DNA from: Hansfordia pulvinata
Lineage: Eukaryota > Ascomycota > Sordariomycetes > Xylariales
Assembly (NCBI GenBank): GCA_006538405.1
Contig: BJKQ01000011.1
Location: forward strand, 1,696,304 to 1,760,303
Length of the DNA stretch: 64,000 bases
Direction of reading: 5' to 3'
Below are positions 1-10,017 of the stretch, in pieces (the first letter of the stretch is position 1; each line of letters starts with the position of its first letter). A model generated the notes under the pieces. It was not told where the DNA came from and searched no databases. It saw nothing but the letters and a program-made list of their open reading frames with translations. The position numbers were made by a program, and so were the translations under genes.

Positions 1-1
1 T

Positions 2-1399
2 CGCAGGTGCCCATCGCCTACTCGCCGTGCTGATTACCTTGGATCCCTAGGCGTTCTCAGCAGAAACGAAAGCCTCGCGGCCAACTTGGGGGCCAAGCTG
101 GTGGGGCCAAGGCTCTCCAAAGCCATGGAGAAGGTTTTCGAGGGCTCCATCGTGACCAGCCCTCCGCAAGCAATGTTCACGCCAGACCCTATTACGTGGG
201 TCGATGTTGTCGAATTCGCCAAGGCCAATCCCGCCGACTTTGGCTTAACAACCACTCCGAACGGTCGCGTCTGCCAATTCTTGCTCAAAGGCGTCCAGGC
301 AGAGATCGGAGAGGATGACTGGAGGCTTATTGTATCAGGTGCGCTTGATAGGACTGGCTTGATGGTGCCACAGCCATTGGAGGACGACGAGGCGGCGGAG
401 TTTGCCACTGTCGAAATCCTGGAGCATCGGTTACAGATCTTAGTCAAGAAGGCTGATGAGGTGGCTGGAAGGGCCCGTGTGCTTAACAACGTACTTCGAG
501 GTCGCAAGGCGTCGATACACAGTCGGCGGACAAATCCATCTACCACGGGGGGCAGCGGGGCCTTCCAGGCTGTCAACCAGGCACGCGGCACGGCTGCAGC
601 TCCAGTCTTCGACGTCTATACCGATCTGTTGCAACAGTTCCAGGCACCTGCCACACAGCCGGCGGTCCAACGTCTTTCCTCGGCCAGCTCGGTTCCCGCA
701 ACGCCGGGTACAATTGCGACAGCTTCATCCACGCCGCGAACCTCGGTACAGCAACCAGTCGTGACCACAGCCCGCCCGTCACCCGGCTGCACCTCCGAGC
801 CTCAACTTCGGGAAATGGAAGACGGGAATAGATCGCTAATGGCGGCGCGGGTTGAGAAACTCGAGAAGATGGACGTCATACATCCACCATGTGATCGGTG
901 CCGGCGGCTGAAGGTCGAGTGCACCAAGAACCTCACAGCCTGTTCTGGGTGCACGAAAAAGCACGCCCGCTGTGTGTGGAAAAGCCTGACGGAAGACGAA
1001 GTGAATTGGTTGAAAGGCGAGACGAGTTACGAGCGGTCGGATGACGGCGACGATGATACGAGGGATGGGGGCAAGTATTGGGCTTCAGCGTCACAAGCAG
1101 AGACGGGAGACAGACCAACGAGCGCGGAAGTGCGAGAAGACCTTGGCAGCATCAATAGGCCAGTCTCGAGAATTGCTGTCGGGAGACAGCCGGACGACAT
1201 GTGGATCAAGGGAACGAGGCTGCCTTCTCTGAGCAAATCAGAGTCGATGGATGTCGACTCTCATGAGTCGCGTGAGATGCATGGCACGGGGCCACAGCAG
1301 TCAGAACACAGACGGTTAAGCCACATGGCATCGGCAGCTACGGCAGCGGCAGACGCCGTGGCTGCCTCGCGCAGAGGCGTGCCGGGTCAGCCGCTATGA
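2..1399 (+). CDS. Zn2Cys6 zinc-cluster protein, 5' end outside the window
   Basis: The frame is open from the window edge to the TGA at 1397-1399. The first in-frame ATG is at 125 in good context (GCCATGG), but coding-like sequence continues upstream, so the true start or an upstream exon probably lies to the left; acceptor-like AGs occur near 51 and 62. Counting from 125 the protein has 424 residues. A canonical zinc cluster, C-x2-C-x6-C-x6-C-x2-C-x6-C, is encoded at about 890-975, in the second half of the protein, after a moderately conserved-looking N-terminal region and a Ser/Thr/Pro-rich linker (about 530-800). The tail is acidic then Ala-rich. Zn2Cys6 domains bind DNA in fungal transcription factors, usually from the N-terminus. 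I see no fungal_trans regulatory domain. DNA binding is an inference; targets are unknown. Confidence 0.75.
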   Translation, partial: RRCPSPTRRADYLGSLGVLSRNESLAANLGAKLVGPRLSKAMEKVFEGSIVTSPPQAMFTPDPITWVDVVEFAKANPADFGLTTTPNGRVCQFLLKGVQAEIGEDDWRLIVSGALDRTGLMVPQPLEDDEAAEFATVEILEHRLQILVKKADEVAGRARVLNNVLRGRKASIHSRRTNPSTTGGSGAFQAVNQARGTAAAPVFDVYTDLLQQFQAPATQPAVQRLSSASSVPATPGTIATASSTPRTSVQQPVVTTARPSPGCTSEPQLREMEDGNRSLMAARVEKLEKMDVIHPPCDRCRRLKVECTKNLTACSGCTKKHARCVWKSLTEDEVNWLKGETSYERSDDGDDDTRDGGKYWASASQAETGDRPTSAEVREDLGSINRPVSRIAVGRQPDDMWIKGTRLPSLSKSESMDVDSHESREMHGTGPQQSEHRRLSHMASAATAAADAVAASRRGVPGQPL

Positions 1400-3041
1400 C
1401 AGCGAGCTCTGCCGATGGACGATCGCGGCCCGCCAATGAGACACAGACGCAGATGGATATCTACCTCTAGTACCTACCTACTTACTTACTTGAGGTACTT
1501 GGTTGCGCAACGCCCCTTGCTGCGCAGCGGATTTCGCAATATATACAAGCTGTTCGATCATGACATACGGACTTGTACTCGTACAGCTAATATCAGGCCC
1601 TCGGCCAGCTATTGAAGGTTCGGGTACTCAGCAACCGCAGGCTGACGGACGCTCGCGCGGATGACGTGCGTAATGGAACACGGCGACGACGAGGTGCGCG
1701 CGGGCGCACAAGCGCACAAGCGCACAAGCGACGGGAATGGGGGCCGCCAAGCGGTGACGGGAGCGGCTGCTGCAGGCTGATTACTGAACCTTTGCGCGCG
1801 CCTGCGTCCCGTCCTGACAGGCGCCTCGGGCGGCTCCTCGGAGCGACCTGCATGCTCCTCGAGACTTGCTAGATACTTCTCAACTGTCTCGCGCCTGACC
1901 GGTGCGTAGCAAACGGGGATCGGGATAAAAAAACTGTATCGGGCGTCTCTCGGATTGGCTGATGGCGGAGGCGTCTGTGGCAGGTGGTGGCTGAAGAGCC
2001 ACCCACCCACTATCCCGCATAGGCGGTGAGGACGTCGAGTTGCCGCAAACCTTGAGAGGAATCCCGCTCCGCTCCGTCTCCCGGTGTGCCAGCGGAGACG
2101 CGATCTTGACTCGTACGGAGTACAGGTACCGCACCAATACTCGCAGGGTGTAGTGGGGGCAGCCCGAGAGACCAGTGGATGTAAAGCATCATGGATGCCT
2201 AATAGGCCTGTGCTCGTGTGCTTTCACGCTAGCGTCGTGCTCGTACACGATACGAAATCGACCCGTCACGCCCGTACATGTAGTGACGGATTTATGGACG
2301 AGATTCGCCAGACGCGGTCGTGCACACGCGCCTTCTATGCGGCACGAATGGGACCCAAGGTTCCACCAGTCCCCCCGGCAAAGTTCTCAACAGCATGCTT
2401 GTAGACCCTGTACAGCAGCGGTATTCAATAAAGAAATAGTAGGTAGGCAATGACGCTCGCCTGCCTGGTATTCAGATCATGTATGTGACCTACATCTGCA
2501 CGTCAGTACCACTCGGAATAGCAAATGAAGCTACCTTGCAGAGTAGGTGGTAGGTATCTGGTGCCCTCTTACGCGTGTCTCATGCAGCCAATTAAACGCC
2601 GTCATTTCCTGCATGTACTCATCATCAAAGCTGTGTCGCCCCTGCCAGCCGGGGTCAGTCCGTCCATTCTAGAAAAAAAAAAGATCCATACTATTCCTCG
2701 TCGTCTCCCAGGTACTTACTTACCTCACCTCATAGCAGACAGACCCTGATTTTTCTTTCGCCTGCCAAACCCAGTGGCCCCCTTCGTCTTGATCATAACT
2801 ACCTACCTTACCTACTCAACACCACATTTCGGAACACGAGGTCATCGGCGCTGGCGACCGCCACAACGAATCATAAACCCTACAGCCGCCTCTTTGCCTC
2901 CGCGCCAGTTCCCGACCATTGCCGATACCAACGCGTTTTGTCCACCGCCACACGCGTACGTCGCGACGACGACCGCCATCACCCTTCCCAGCTCTCGGGT
3001 GCGGGTGAACGCCAGCACGAGGCCGTCGTATCTGCACGACC
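1400..3041. other. Intergenic spacer upstream of RIM2
   Basis: No convincing gene. It holds TACCT-rich tracts near 1470-1500, 2700-2730 and 2795-2820, three tandem copies of an 8-base unit (CACAAGCG) at about 1706-1730, an A10 run near 2672, and a palindromic word (CTCGTACGGAGTAC) near 2108. The last few hundred bases are C-rich and presumably carry the promoter and leader of the carrier gene. Confidence 0.6.
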
Positions 3042-4261
3042 ATGCACACGCCCCAGGAGCACCAGAGGGGCGCGCCGACGCCGATCGCGCCCCAGTCGCC
3101 CCTGCCTCAGTCGCGCGAGCTCGGCCTTGTCATGCCCGAGAATACCCAGATCGCCAAGGAGCCTGCCGGTGCACCCGCCGCCGCATCCCCGTTCGCCCAG
3201 TCATGGCCTCATCTTGTCGCCGGTGGTGTGGGCGGCATGACCGCTGCCGTATTCACCGCGCCACTGGATGTCCTCAAGACCCGTCTACAGTCCGACTTCT
3301 ACCAGGCCCAGCTCCGCGCCGCCCGCGCCGCCGCCGTCCAGCAACCTCTTGGGGGCCCTCTACGCACAGTAGCCCACCATCTGACTGAGACGGTCCAGAT
3401 CCTACGCGACGTGTACCGGCTCGAAGGGTCCCGCGCCCTCTTCAAAGGCCTCGGGCCCAACCTAATCGGCGTCGTCCCGCGCGGAGCATCGGCTTCTACG
3501 TCTACGGCACCGGCAAACGCTTCTATTCCCAGCTGGCCAACCTCCCTTCCGACAATTCAATGGTCCACCTGGCCAGCGCCATCTCCGCCGGCGTAGCTAC
3601 TGGCACCGCCACCAACCCCATCTGGGTCATCAAGACTCGCCTGCAGCTCGACAAGAACCATGCGGAGCGCAAAGGCGACGTCATGGCCCGCCAGTACCGT
3701 AACTCGTGGGACTGCATCCGCCAGGTCATGCGCAACGAGGGCCCCCGCGGCTTCTTCAAGGGTCTGAGCGCCAGCTACCTCGGCGTCACCGAAAGCACAC
3801 TGCACTGGCTGCTTTATGAGAATTTCAAGAGAAAGCTGCGCCTGCGCGGGGAAGAGCTGGCTACCAGCGGGCGTGCCTGGACCTGGTGGGATCACACTGT
3901 CGGCTGGACCGGCGAGTTGATGAGCGCCGGTGCTGCCAAGGGCATTGCCAGTATCATCTCCTACCCCCACGAGGTGAGCCCTGAATCTTGCCACCCCTCA
4001 TCCGGCAAGCCGACAAACCCGCGCGGCCCGAGACTGACAGAAATCTAGGTTGCGCGCACACGACTTCGACAGGCCCCCATGAAGGACGGTCGCCCCAAGT
4101 ACACTGGTCTGGTCCAGTGCTTCAAGCTCGTCTGGAAGGAAGAGGGCCTGATTGGCCTCTACGGCGGCCTGACGCCCCATCTCATGCGCACCATCCCTTC
4201 AGCCGCCATCATGTTCGGCATTTATGAAGGAATCCTCAGGCTTCTCAATACCGAGAGCTGA
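3042..4261 (+). CDS. RIM2: Mitochondrial pyrimidine nucleotide carrier, Rim2 type, with one frameshift
   Basis: A member of the mitochondrial carrier family (SLC25) that matches yeast Rim2/Pyt1, which exchanges pyrimidine (deoxy)nucleotides across the inner membrane. All three carrier repeats are present, with signatures PLDVLKTRLQ, PIWVIKTRLQ and PHE|VARTRLRQ; the last is split by an intron at 3974-4048 (GTGAGC...CTAG, branch CTGAC at 4034). The unusual PIW in repeat 2 and the loop motif GLGPNLIGVVP are Rim2-like. The start at 3042 gives a Pro/Ala-rich N-terminus before the first helix. The frame breaks after GVVP at 3476-3482: reading CCC as CCCC restores P-A-R-S-I-G-F-Y and joins the two halves exactly. 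I treat the break as a probable sequence error. Exons: 3042-3973 (one base short) and 4049-4261; about 380 residues when corrected. Confidence 0.9.
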
Positions 4262-5765
4262 AGAGACTCCCATTTGAATGATCGCCGTCGCACGGCCATG
4301 TCCATTCCCTTCGCAGCGATCCTAATCTTCAGCCTAAGCCGTCTGCGACAAGCATCAGTCTGTAGACAGCAAAGCAAGGCTCTTTGTTGCATTAATATGT
4401 ATAACACCTGTACAGCAAGCATTTGTCTTTTATTTCGCCCGAACCTGTTGCCGCCGAAAACTCGCACCTCACTCCAGCAGAAATCTGGGTCCACCCCTCT
4501 GCCCACCAGCTTCGGTCGACGCGTCGATGTACTGCTCGCCTGCACACCGACTGGATTTCGGAACTACTGTACCATAACAACACAATTCGGGGGCCCAAAG
4601 GGGGCTGGCGCGCACCATATAGATCGGCCCGGTCGGCCCTTGGAGAGTCCGGGGGGGAGGGGGCCTGCAACATTTATGGCGTTTTGGATGGGAACAATCT
4701 TGGTTGCATGTTCTCCTTTGGCTCGGCCAATCAAGATTTAGACACGGGTGGCAGCATCGCACGGGGGCCTCGCATTGCCCTCTGCAAAGCGCAGCGCAGA
4801 CTTGGGAGGTGGGGAAAATGGCTGCTCTTATGCGGCACAAGGTTGAGAGTTTACGCCGGGCGCGGCAATGACAGCACCGACTTGGTAGAGGGGAGGAAGT
4901 TGAATCACCGCTCTCGGCAATCCACGCAGTACGTCCCTCGCCTGTCGAGTTCTCTGCCCATGAGGTACTGGAAGAGGTCGTCCCCTTTTACGGGCGTGGC
5001 CAGCTCGGGCTGAGGCCTCTCGACAATGTACATAAAAAATTTAGAACCGCAATGCATAATCATAAAGTGACGCGTTCGTGTCCACGGTCTGTTCACACTC
5101 GCGGATGAATGCTCACGCACCCACATACGCGGGTCATGCGATGATGATGCAAAGATTGTATCAGAGAGCAATTTGGTTCCGGGCTGGGTATCAGATGGGA
5201 AGGCTGTTCGTTGGCATAGAAAAGCAGGGAGAAGACACTATACACTGCCGCAGTCTTCACGTGGTCATCAGGTCGACCCGTCCAATGCCGATATCTACTT
5301 TCCTGGGCATCTTTCAAACAGACTGAAACTCATAGTATGTCGAGATCAAGACAACCCGCGTTTAGTCAGCTACTTGAACGCCCTTTGCCTCGCGTTGTTG
5401 TTGAGACTGGCAATGAGTTCAGCAGTATATCCTCTGCTTGAGCTCTGGGCCAGGCCCACGGGCGTCGGGCACAAAGAAGAAAGGGGGTGAGGAGGGGCAC
5501 TGAGCTACAGTCGCGGCTCGGTTGGCACAGGGTACCTAATCACTGTTGACTGGGCTGTTCAGGAGCAGCCTGAAGAGGAACTGGATCTTAGGTAGCTGAT
5601 ATCGACTGGCAGCTGATATCTGTAACAGCCCCGATGATTATCGTGATGAGGGGAAGATCGCGAAGGGTGGAAATGGCATTGACTCTCGGACGGTCGCTTT
5701 CGAAGTTTCCGCGTCGGATGATGTGAGGTGGGATTGAGCAGGCTCCCGGACAGAGCGAACGGCCG
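4262..5765. other. Spacer between convergent RIM2 and SNX3
   Basis: A 1.5-kb region between the 3' ends of two convergent genes. Open frames here (for example 4423-5013) have no recognisable domain and no coding character. I see only presumed 3' UTRs. Confidence 0.55.
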
Positions 5766-6492
5766 TCACCAAGCGGCGCGGTCCCAGTTGGGATCTGCAA
5801 GATGAGACTCGTCGGTCAATTAGGTCAATGGTGGCATAGGGAGAGGGCACAAACCCTGGACGAAGGCAGCGAGGACCTTGCTGCCCGTTTGGAGGAGAGG
5901 GTGACCGACGACAATCTTCAGAAATTTCTCAAGACCGGCGCGGCGACCCTCGATGACGTCGTCGGAAAAGCGGTTGGTGAAGACCTTGCCAGGCAGCGGT
6001 GGAATAGTGACGCGGGCGCTTTCGCGCTCGAGGATGTCGCGGAAGTACTCGAAGTCGCTATAGCGTCGTCGGACACTACTCTGGCGCAGCTTGAAGGCGG
6101 GGATATTTGTGCGACAGACAATCTCGTAGTCGGTGTACATACTGCGCGAGGTTCCGTGAGTCCGGGGATTGCGGACCTGCAGCCATTCGCATCAATACAG
6201 CCGTTTGGAATTCGGGCATGTCTGACAGGGTGCTGCCCATCGCACGGGTTGTGAGAGGGGGGGGGGGGGGCAACGTCGGAAGACTACGCACCTCGATCTC
6301 GAGGAAATTCTCAGGGGGGCCATAGATCTCATCGAAAGACTGCTGTCGCGTGTCAGGCATAGACTGGAGCATGGATCGCTGCAGGCCCGGGCCCGGCCCT
6401 GCGGCGGCGGCGGCAGCTGCGGCGGCAGCGCTGAGAGGCTTCTGGTCGTGAGGGTCGGAGGCGCCGGCCGCAGAGGAATCGGCAGACGCCAT
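5766..6492 (-). CDS. SNX3: Sorting nexin 3 (PX domain, retromer cargo adaptor)
   Basis: This is the fungal Snx3/Grd19 orthologue, a PI3P-binding protein that works with retromer in endosome-to-Golgi recycling. Exons on the minus strand are 6492-6292, 6176-5855 and 5794-5766, totalling 552 nt and 183 residues. Introns are 115 bp (6177-6291) and 60 bp (5795-5854), both GT-AG. After an Ala-rich, variable N-terminus come [17 protein letters not shown] and then the PX domain (about residues 60-180) with the PI3P pocket motif [10 protein letters not shown], the PPLPGK loop and RRAGLEKFL. The C-terminus DPNWDRAAW is split by the last intron. Length is near the usual 140-165 residues plus the poly-Ala extension. 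Intron 1 contains a run of 14 C (plus-strand G run at 6257-6270). Confidence 0.93.
6257..6270. repeat. G14 homopolymer (C14 in SNX3 intron 1)
   Basis: Fourteen consecutive G on the plus strand, inside the first SNX3 intron. Its length is unlikely to be exact in any read-based assembly. Confidence 0.8.
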
Positions 6493-7704
6493 TGCGACGA
6501 TTGCGGAGCGGGATTTGGGTGGTGAAGGTGCACTCTTGGTGAGAGCTTCGGGGGCGGGCGGGGGGCGGGCGAGCGGGCGTCGAACGGTGCAGTCACAGCG
6601 GGATTATCGGCTGGTGAGCGGGATGACGCTTGAGGAGCACTGCAGGATGGCAACAAAGGGGGGTGGGCTGCAGGGGAGAGTGAGGGTATCGTTGGAGCGG
6701 GGAGTGGAGAGATGGCTTGCTGCAACGTCGTTGCGCCGTAGGGAAGACTGGAGGTTGGAAAGCTGGCACCCGAACAGCGGGGAAGCCGACTGAGCGTGAA
6801 AGCCACCCGGTTCTGCGGTCGCGCCTTCCGCCAGCCGTGTGCCGTCCAGGATGCGAGGCGACGCAATGCCCGCCCATGATGGTGCTGTACTCGTGGGTAC
6901 GAGTACCTACGTACGTAGACAGACCCCAGTACCCTGAAGTAGGCGGGGTCGGCTCGAAAGGTACCTTGTACATCTATCCGCCTCAAAGCGATCATGGCCC
7001 GAACATGTGACGTCCCTTCGCGAATGGAGACGAGCACCTTCAAGGAGACGATCACGTCACCGCATCTGCCCTCCCTCCGTCTGCTTCACCACTGGCCTCT
7101 GCATCCAGTATGCTTTACCGTTCCATTATCGCGCTGTATGATATCGGTCTCGTCAATTCTGGATGTGCTTCACGGCTCTGGCAAGTATTCTCTCGTAGAC
7201 TCATGATTACTACCTGATAATATCTCGTAAGTCGTGTCCTCATCAATAAGTACCGTTGCCAAACCTGTGCCGCCGCAAAAGACGAACATCAGATGCTTGG
7301 AAACATCTAGTCGAACTGTATAATAGGCCTCCCACCTTTGGTCTGCGCCTCTGCGGTGTGTTCCATTTTCCATTTACCATCCTCTTCATTCTCCACCCTT
7401 GGGGTGATCGCGTTTGCAGCAGCATCGTGCTGAGCCTCATCGGTCCTTCTCGACGCCAAGCAAAGAGTCTATGTGCCCTTGTAGCCGCTTCGGGGGCGCA
7501 AGAGAAATCAAAATTTAGCAAACTCAAGTGTTCGCACTACCATCCCAGCAGCGCCCACCAAACCTCCCAAAGCACTCCATCGTCATTGTCATAGTAGCGA
7601 GCCACTTCAGGTCGATATAGCACACCCATTGCTGTCCATTCTCAGCGGTGGTGTTGTTTCCGGGCGCGGCTCGAGCCCAAAGCCTTCGCAAGTCATGAAC
7701 GCCC
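6493..7704. other. Spacer, SNX3 promoter side
   Basis: It lies upstream of SNX3 and downstream of the RRM gene. It holds an inverted word GTACTCGT-4 nt-ACGAGTAC at 6887-6906 followed by CCTACGTACGTAG. No gene is recognised. Confidence 0.5.
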
Positions 7705-10017
7705 TCAAAGGACATTGTCCTGTCCATCGCCCAGCTGTCGAGTGAGAGCACCGGCGACGCACTGTTTGACGACTGACCACTCGCGCTCTGCAGCGTCGGC
7801 CAGCGTCATGTTGTCAAAATCGCTGTCCTGCATCTGATGATAGTCCACCAAGAACCAGAAGAGGCCCCAGTAGTTGCTCGTCTGAGAAGTAGCAACAGCC
7901 ACCTGCGTTTTCTGCTCAGAGTTCAGGTTCAGCTTCTCGACCTGTTGCTGAGATCCGTCTCGAATGACAGCCACATATTGGTCGATCTCCGAGGGCGAAG
8001 CGCCCGGGCGAGGTGCAAGCGCGTACTGGTGACGCCAGTGGTCAGCAAACAGTGGCTGGTGGAACCCAGCGAGCTGCTCAGCATCAAGACCGGCGACGAA
8101 AGCAATATCGTCCTTTTGGACGACGGTGAAGCCTGGGCAGCGCATCGCTGCCTTCACCAGCCGGTCAAATAGCTGTTGCGTCAGCCGATCTTCATGCTTT
8201 TTGTTCCTCTGGAAGATGGCTCTTTTAAGCAGGTCAAGCAGCTTGATGCATGCCTCGAACACTGTATGGCGCTGGTACATGGTGATGTGCTCCGTCATGC
8301 ACCACGGCATCTTCTTGATTGTGCTGATCAGGCACTCAAAGGGGCGCTCGGGCAATCTTTGGCATAAGGGGACTGTGGCATGAATGGTTAGACTCCGGAA
8401 TGTGCTCTTGCTATCGTCGCTCCGACTTACTCGCGAGGGTGTCTCGACATGCTTCACCATCATCGTCATCTCCTCGGCCGTGATGAAGGTCTTGAACTTC
8501 TCCCAGGCGAATTGGCCATCATATTGGGGCAGGATCACGGGCCGAGGGCCGCTCCAGTCGACACCTCTAGCCACTGGGAACAGGTCTCGCATCAGCCTCT
8601 CGTGACTGACAACCTGGGCGTAGATTGGTCGGGCTCCGATGCGGGCAGGGCGGCCACGCTCGGCAACCTTCTCCAGCTTTTCCACAGCTTCAATAGCATC
8701 CTTGTCGGTGCAAAACTCCACATAGGCGTCGTTGGTCTTGCTGCTGACACGGTCCATGATGATGTGAACCGGCTCAAGGTCGTCATTTGCAATACGGGAG
8801 TTGCGGCCAAAGAAGGCTATCACCTCCGCGCGGCTGGCACTGAACGGTATCTGTGATCGTACAGTCAGTCCCGATCTCGTACACAAATACAGCTGCGTTC
8901 ACCGGGGTATCTCACGTTGGTTAGATGAACCACATTGAAGCGCGCGGACTCGCCGGATTTGGAGTCTCTGAATCTGGCCAGTTCCACAAACGGCAATGTA
9001 TTGTCATCGACCAGCATAGACTCTGTAGCCTCGGGCGAGCCTCTGATGCCAGTGGTCTCGTTCAGGTCTGACGTCTTCACCATGCTGGATGATTCGACGA
9101 CGCTCTTGGAGGGGGAGCTGAGGACAGCTCCTGAGAGTGGCACCCAGGTCTTGCCCATGTCCACTCTGTTCACTCCAATGCGGTCGTGCATCGACATGCC
9201 GAGGGTAGCTGAAGGCGGGCTAGAGATCATCTGGAGCGTTCCATCGGAGACACTGCCTGTGAGCCCACCACGATATCCAACGGGGGCTTTCCGAACGGGC
9301 GAGACGTTGACGGGGGTCTGCGGGTGGGCTTTTGCGGGAGATGTATGCTCCGAACGTGTGTAGATCTCGCCAGTCTCGGTGTTCACAATAGACCCATCGG
9401 GACAGAATTGGAGCTTGTTGGGGCTTCCGAACACCCCATGGGCTTGCTTCTGCTGGGCCTCAGCCGGTTCAAAGCAGCGAGACCAGCTGGAGTCGGTGCT
9501 GAGCGGCGAGTCTGATTGGCACATCTTCTCGAGTCTCTCGACAAGGTTCATCTGCAAAGCCAATTCCCAGGGTTAGATACAACCACGTCCTCCGCGGTGG
9601 TCTTCTGGCGGGTAAACTTGTCTCTTGGGAGGTCCGAGCACTTACATCGCCAGCTCCGCTGCTGCTAGAGGATGAACAGTTCACAGATTCGTTGTTTGAG
9701 TGTCCAGTGATTTGCAGCGTGTCCGCATCGTCATCAGAATCGTCCGAGTCGGTTTCGGATTCAGTATCAGACTTCACTGGCTGCTTATCCTCAAGCTTGC
9801 TCGGATCTTGGGACTCTGCTGTTTTCTCGGGGAGGCTGTCCTCAAAGTCGCTGCCTGCATCGAGGCGAACGCCTCCCTCGCTCTGGTCAGATCGAGCGGC
9901 GAAAACATCGCGCCAGGTACGAATACGCGTCGGAACAGTAGCGGCCATCGCTCTTGGAGCATGGATACGGGACTTATTGTACGCCATGCTGCTTCGAGGT
10001 GCCATCTTCAGGGGCAT
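7705..10017 (-). CDS. RRM-domain RNA-binding protein, fungal family, with one apparent frameshift
   Basis: Exons on the minus strand are 10017-9646, 9551-8916, 8850-8431 and 8372-7705, with introns of 94, 65 and 58 bp. Corrected length is about 698 residues. The N-terminal half (1-336) is low-complexity and Ser/Asp-rich and likely disordered. An RNA-recognition-like fold begins at IPFSASRAEVIAFFGRNS (about 337-415), and a conserved fungal-specific C-terminal region follows, including MTMMVKHVE and the DHWRHQYALAPRPG segment. The last intron has perfect signals (GTAAGT, CTAAC, CACAG), but removing it shifts the frame. Adding one C to the run at 8350-8352 gives S-P-Y-A-K-D-C-P-E-R-P-F-E-C-L, which resembles what I recall of homologues. 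Unspliced, the frame also happens to stay open. A second in-frame ATG lies at 10005. RNA binding is inferred from the fold; I know no specific target. Confidence 0.82.

Noticed and set aside
4423..5013. 196-codon open frame in the RIM2-SNX3 spacer
   Set aside because: No domain, mixed composition, and it overlaps other equally long frames; it looks like chance in GC-rich DNA.
6192..7055. 287-codon minus-strand frame overlapping SNX3 exon 1
   Set aside because: It runs through the C14 intron and SNX3 exon in a wrong frame and is Pro/Ser-rich; a shadow frame.
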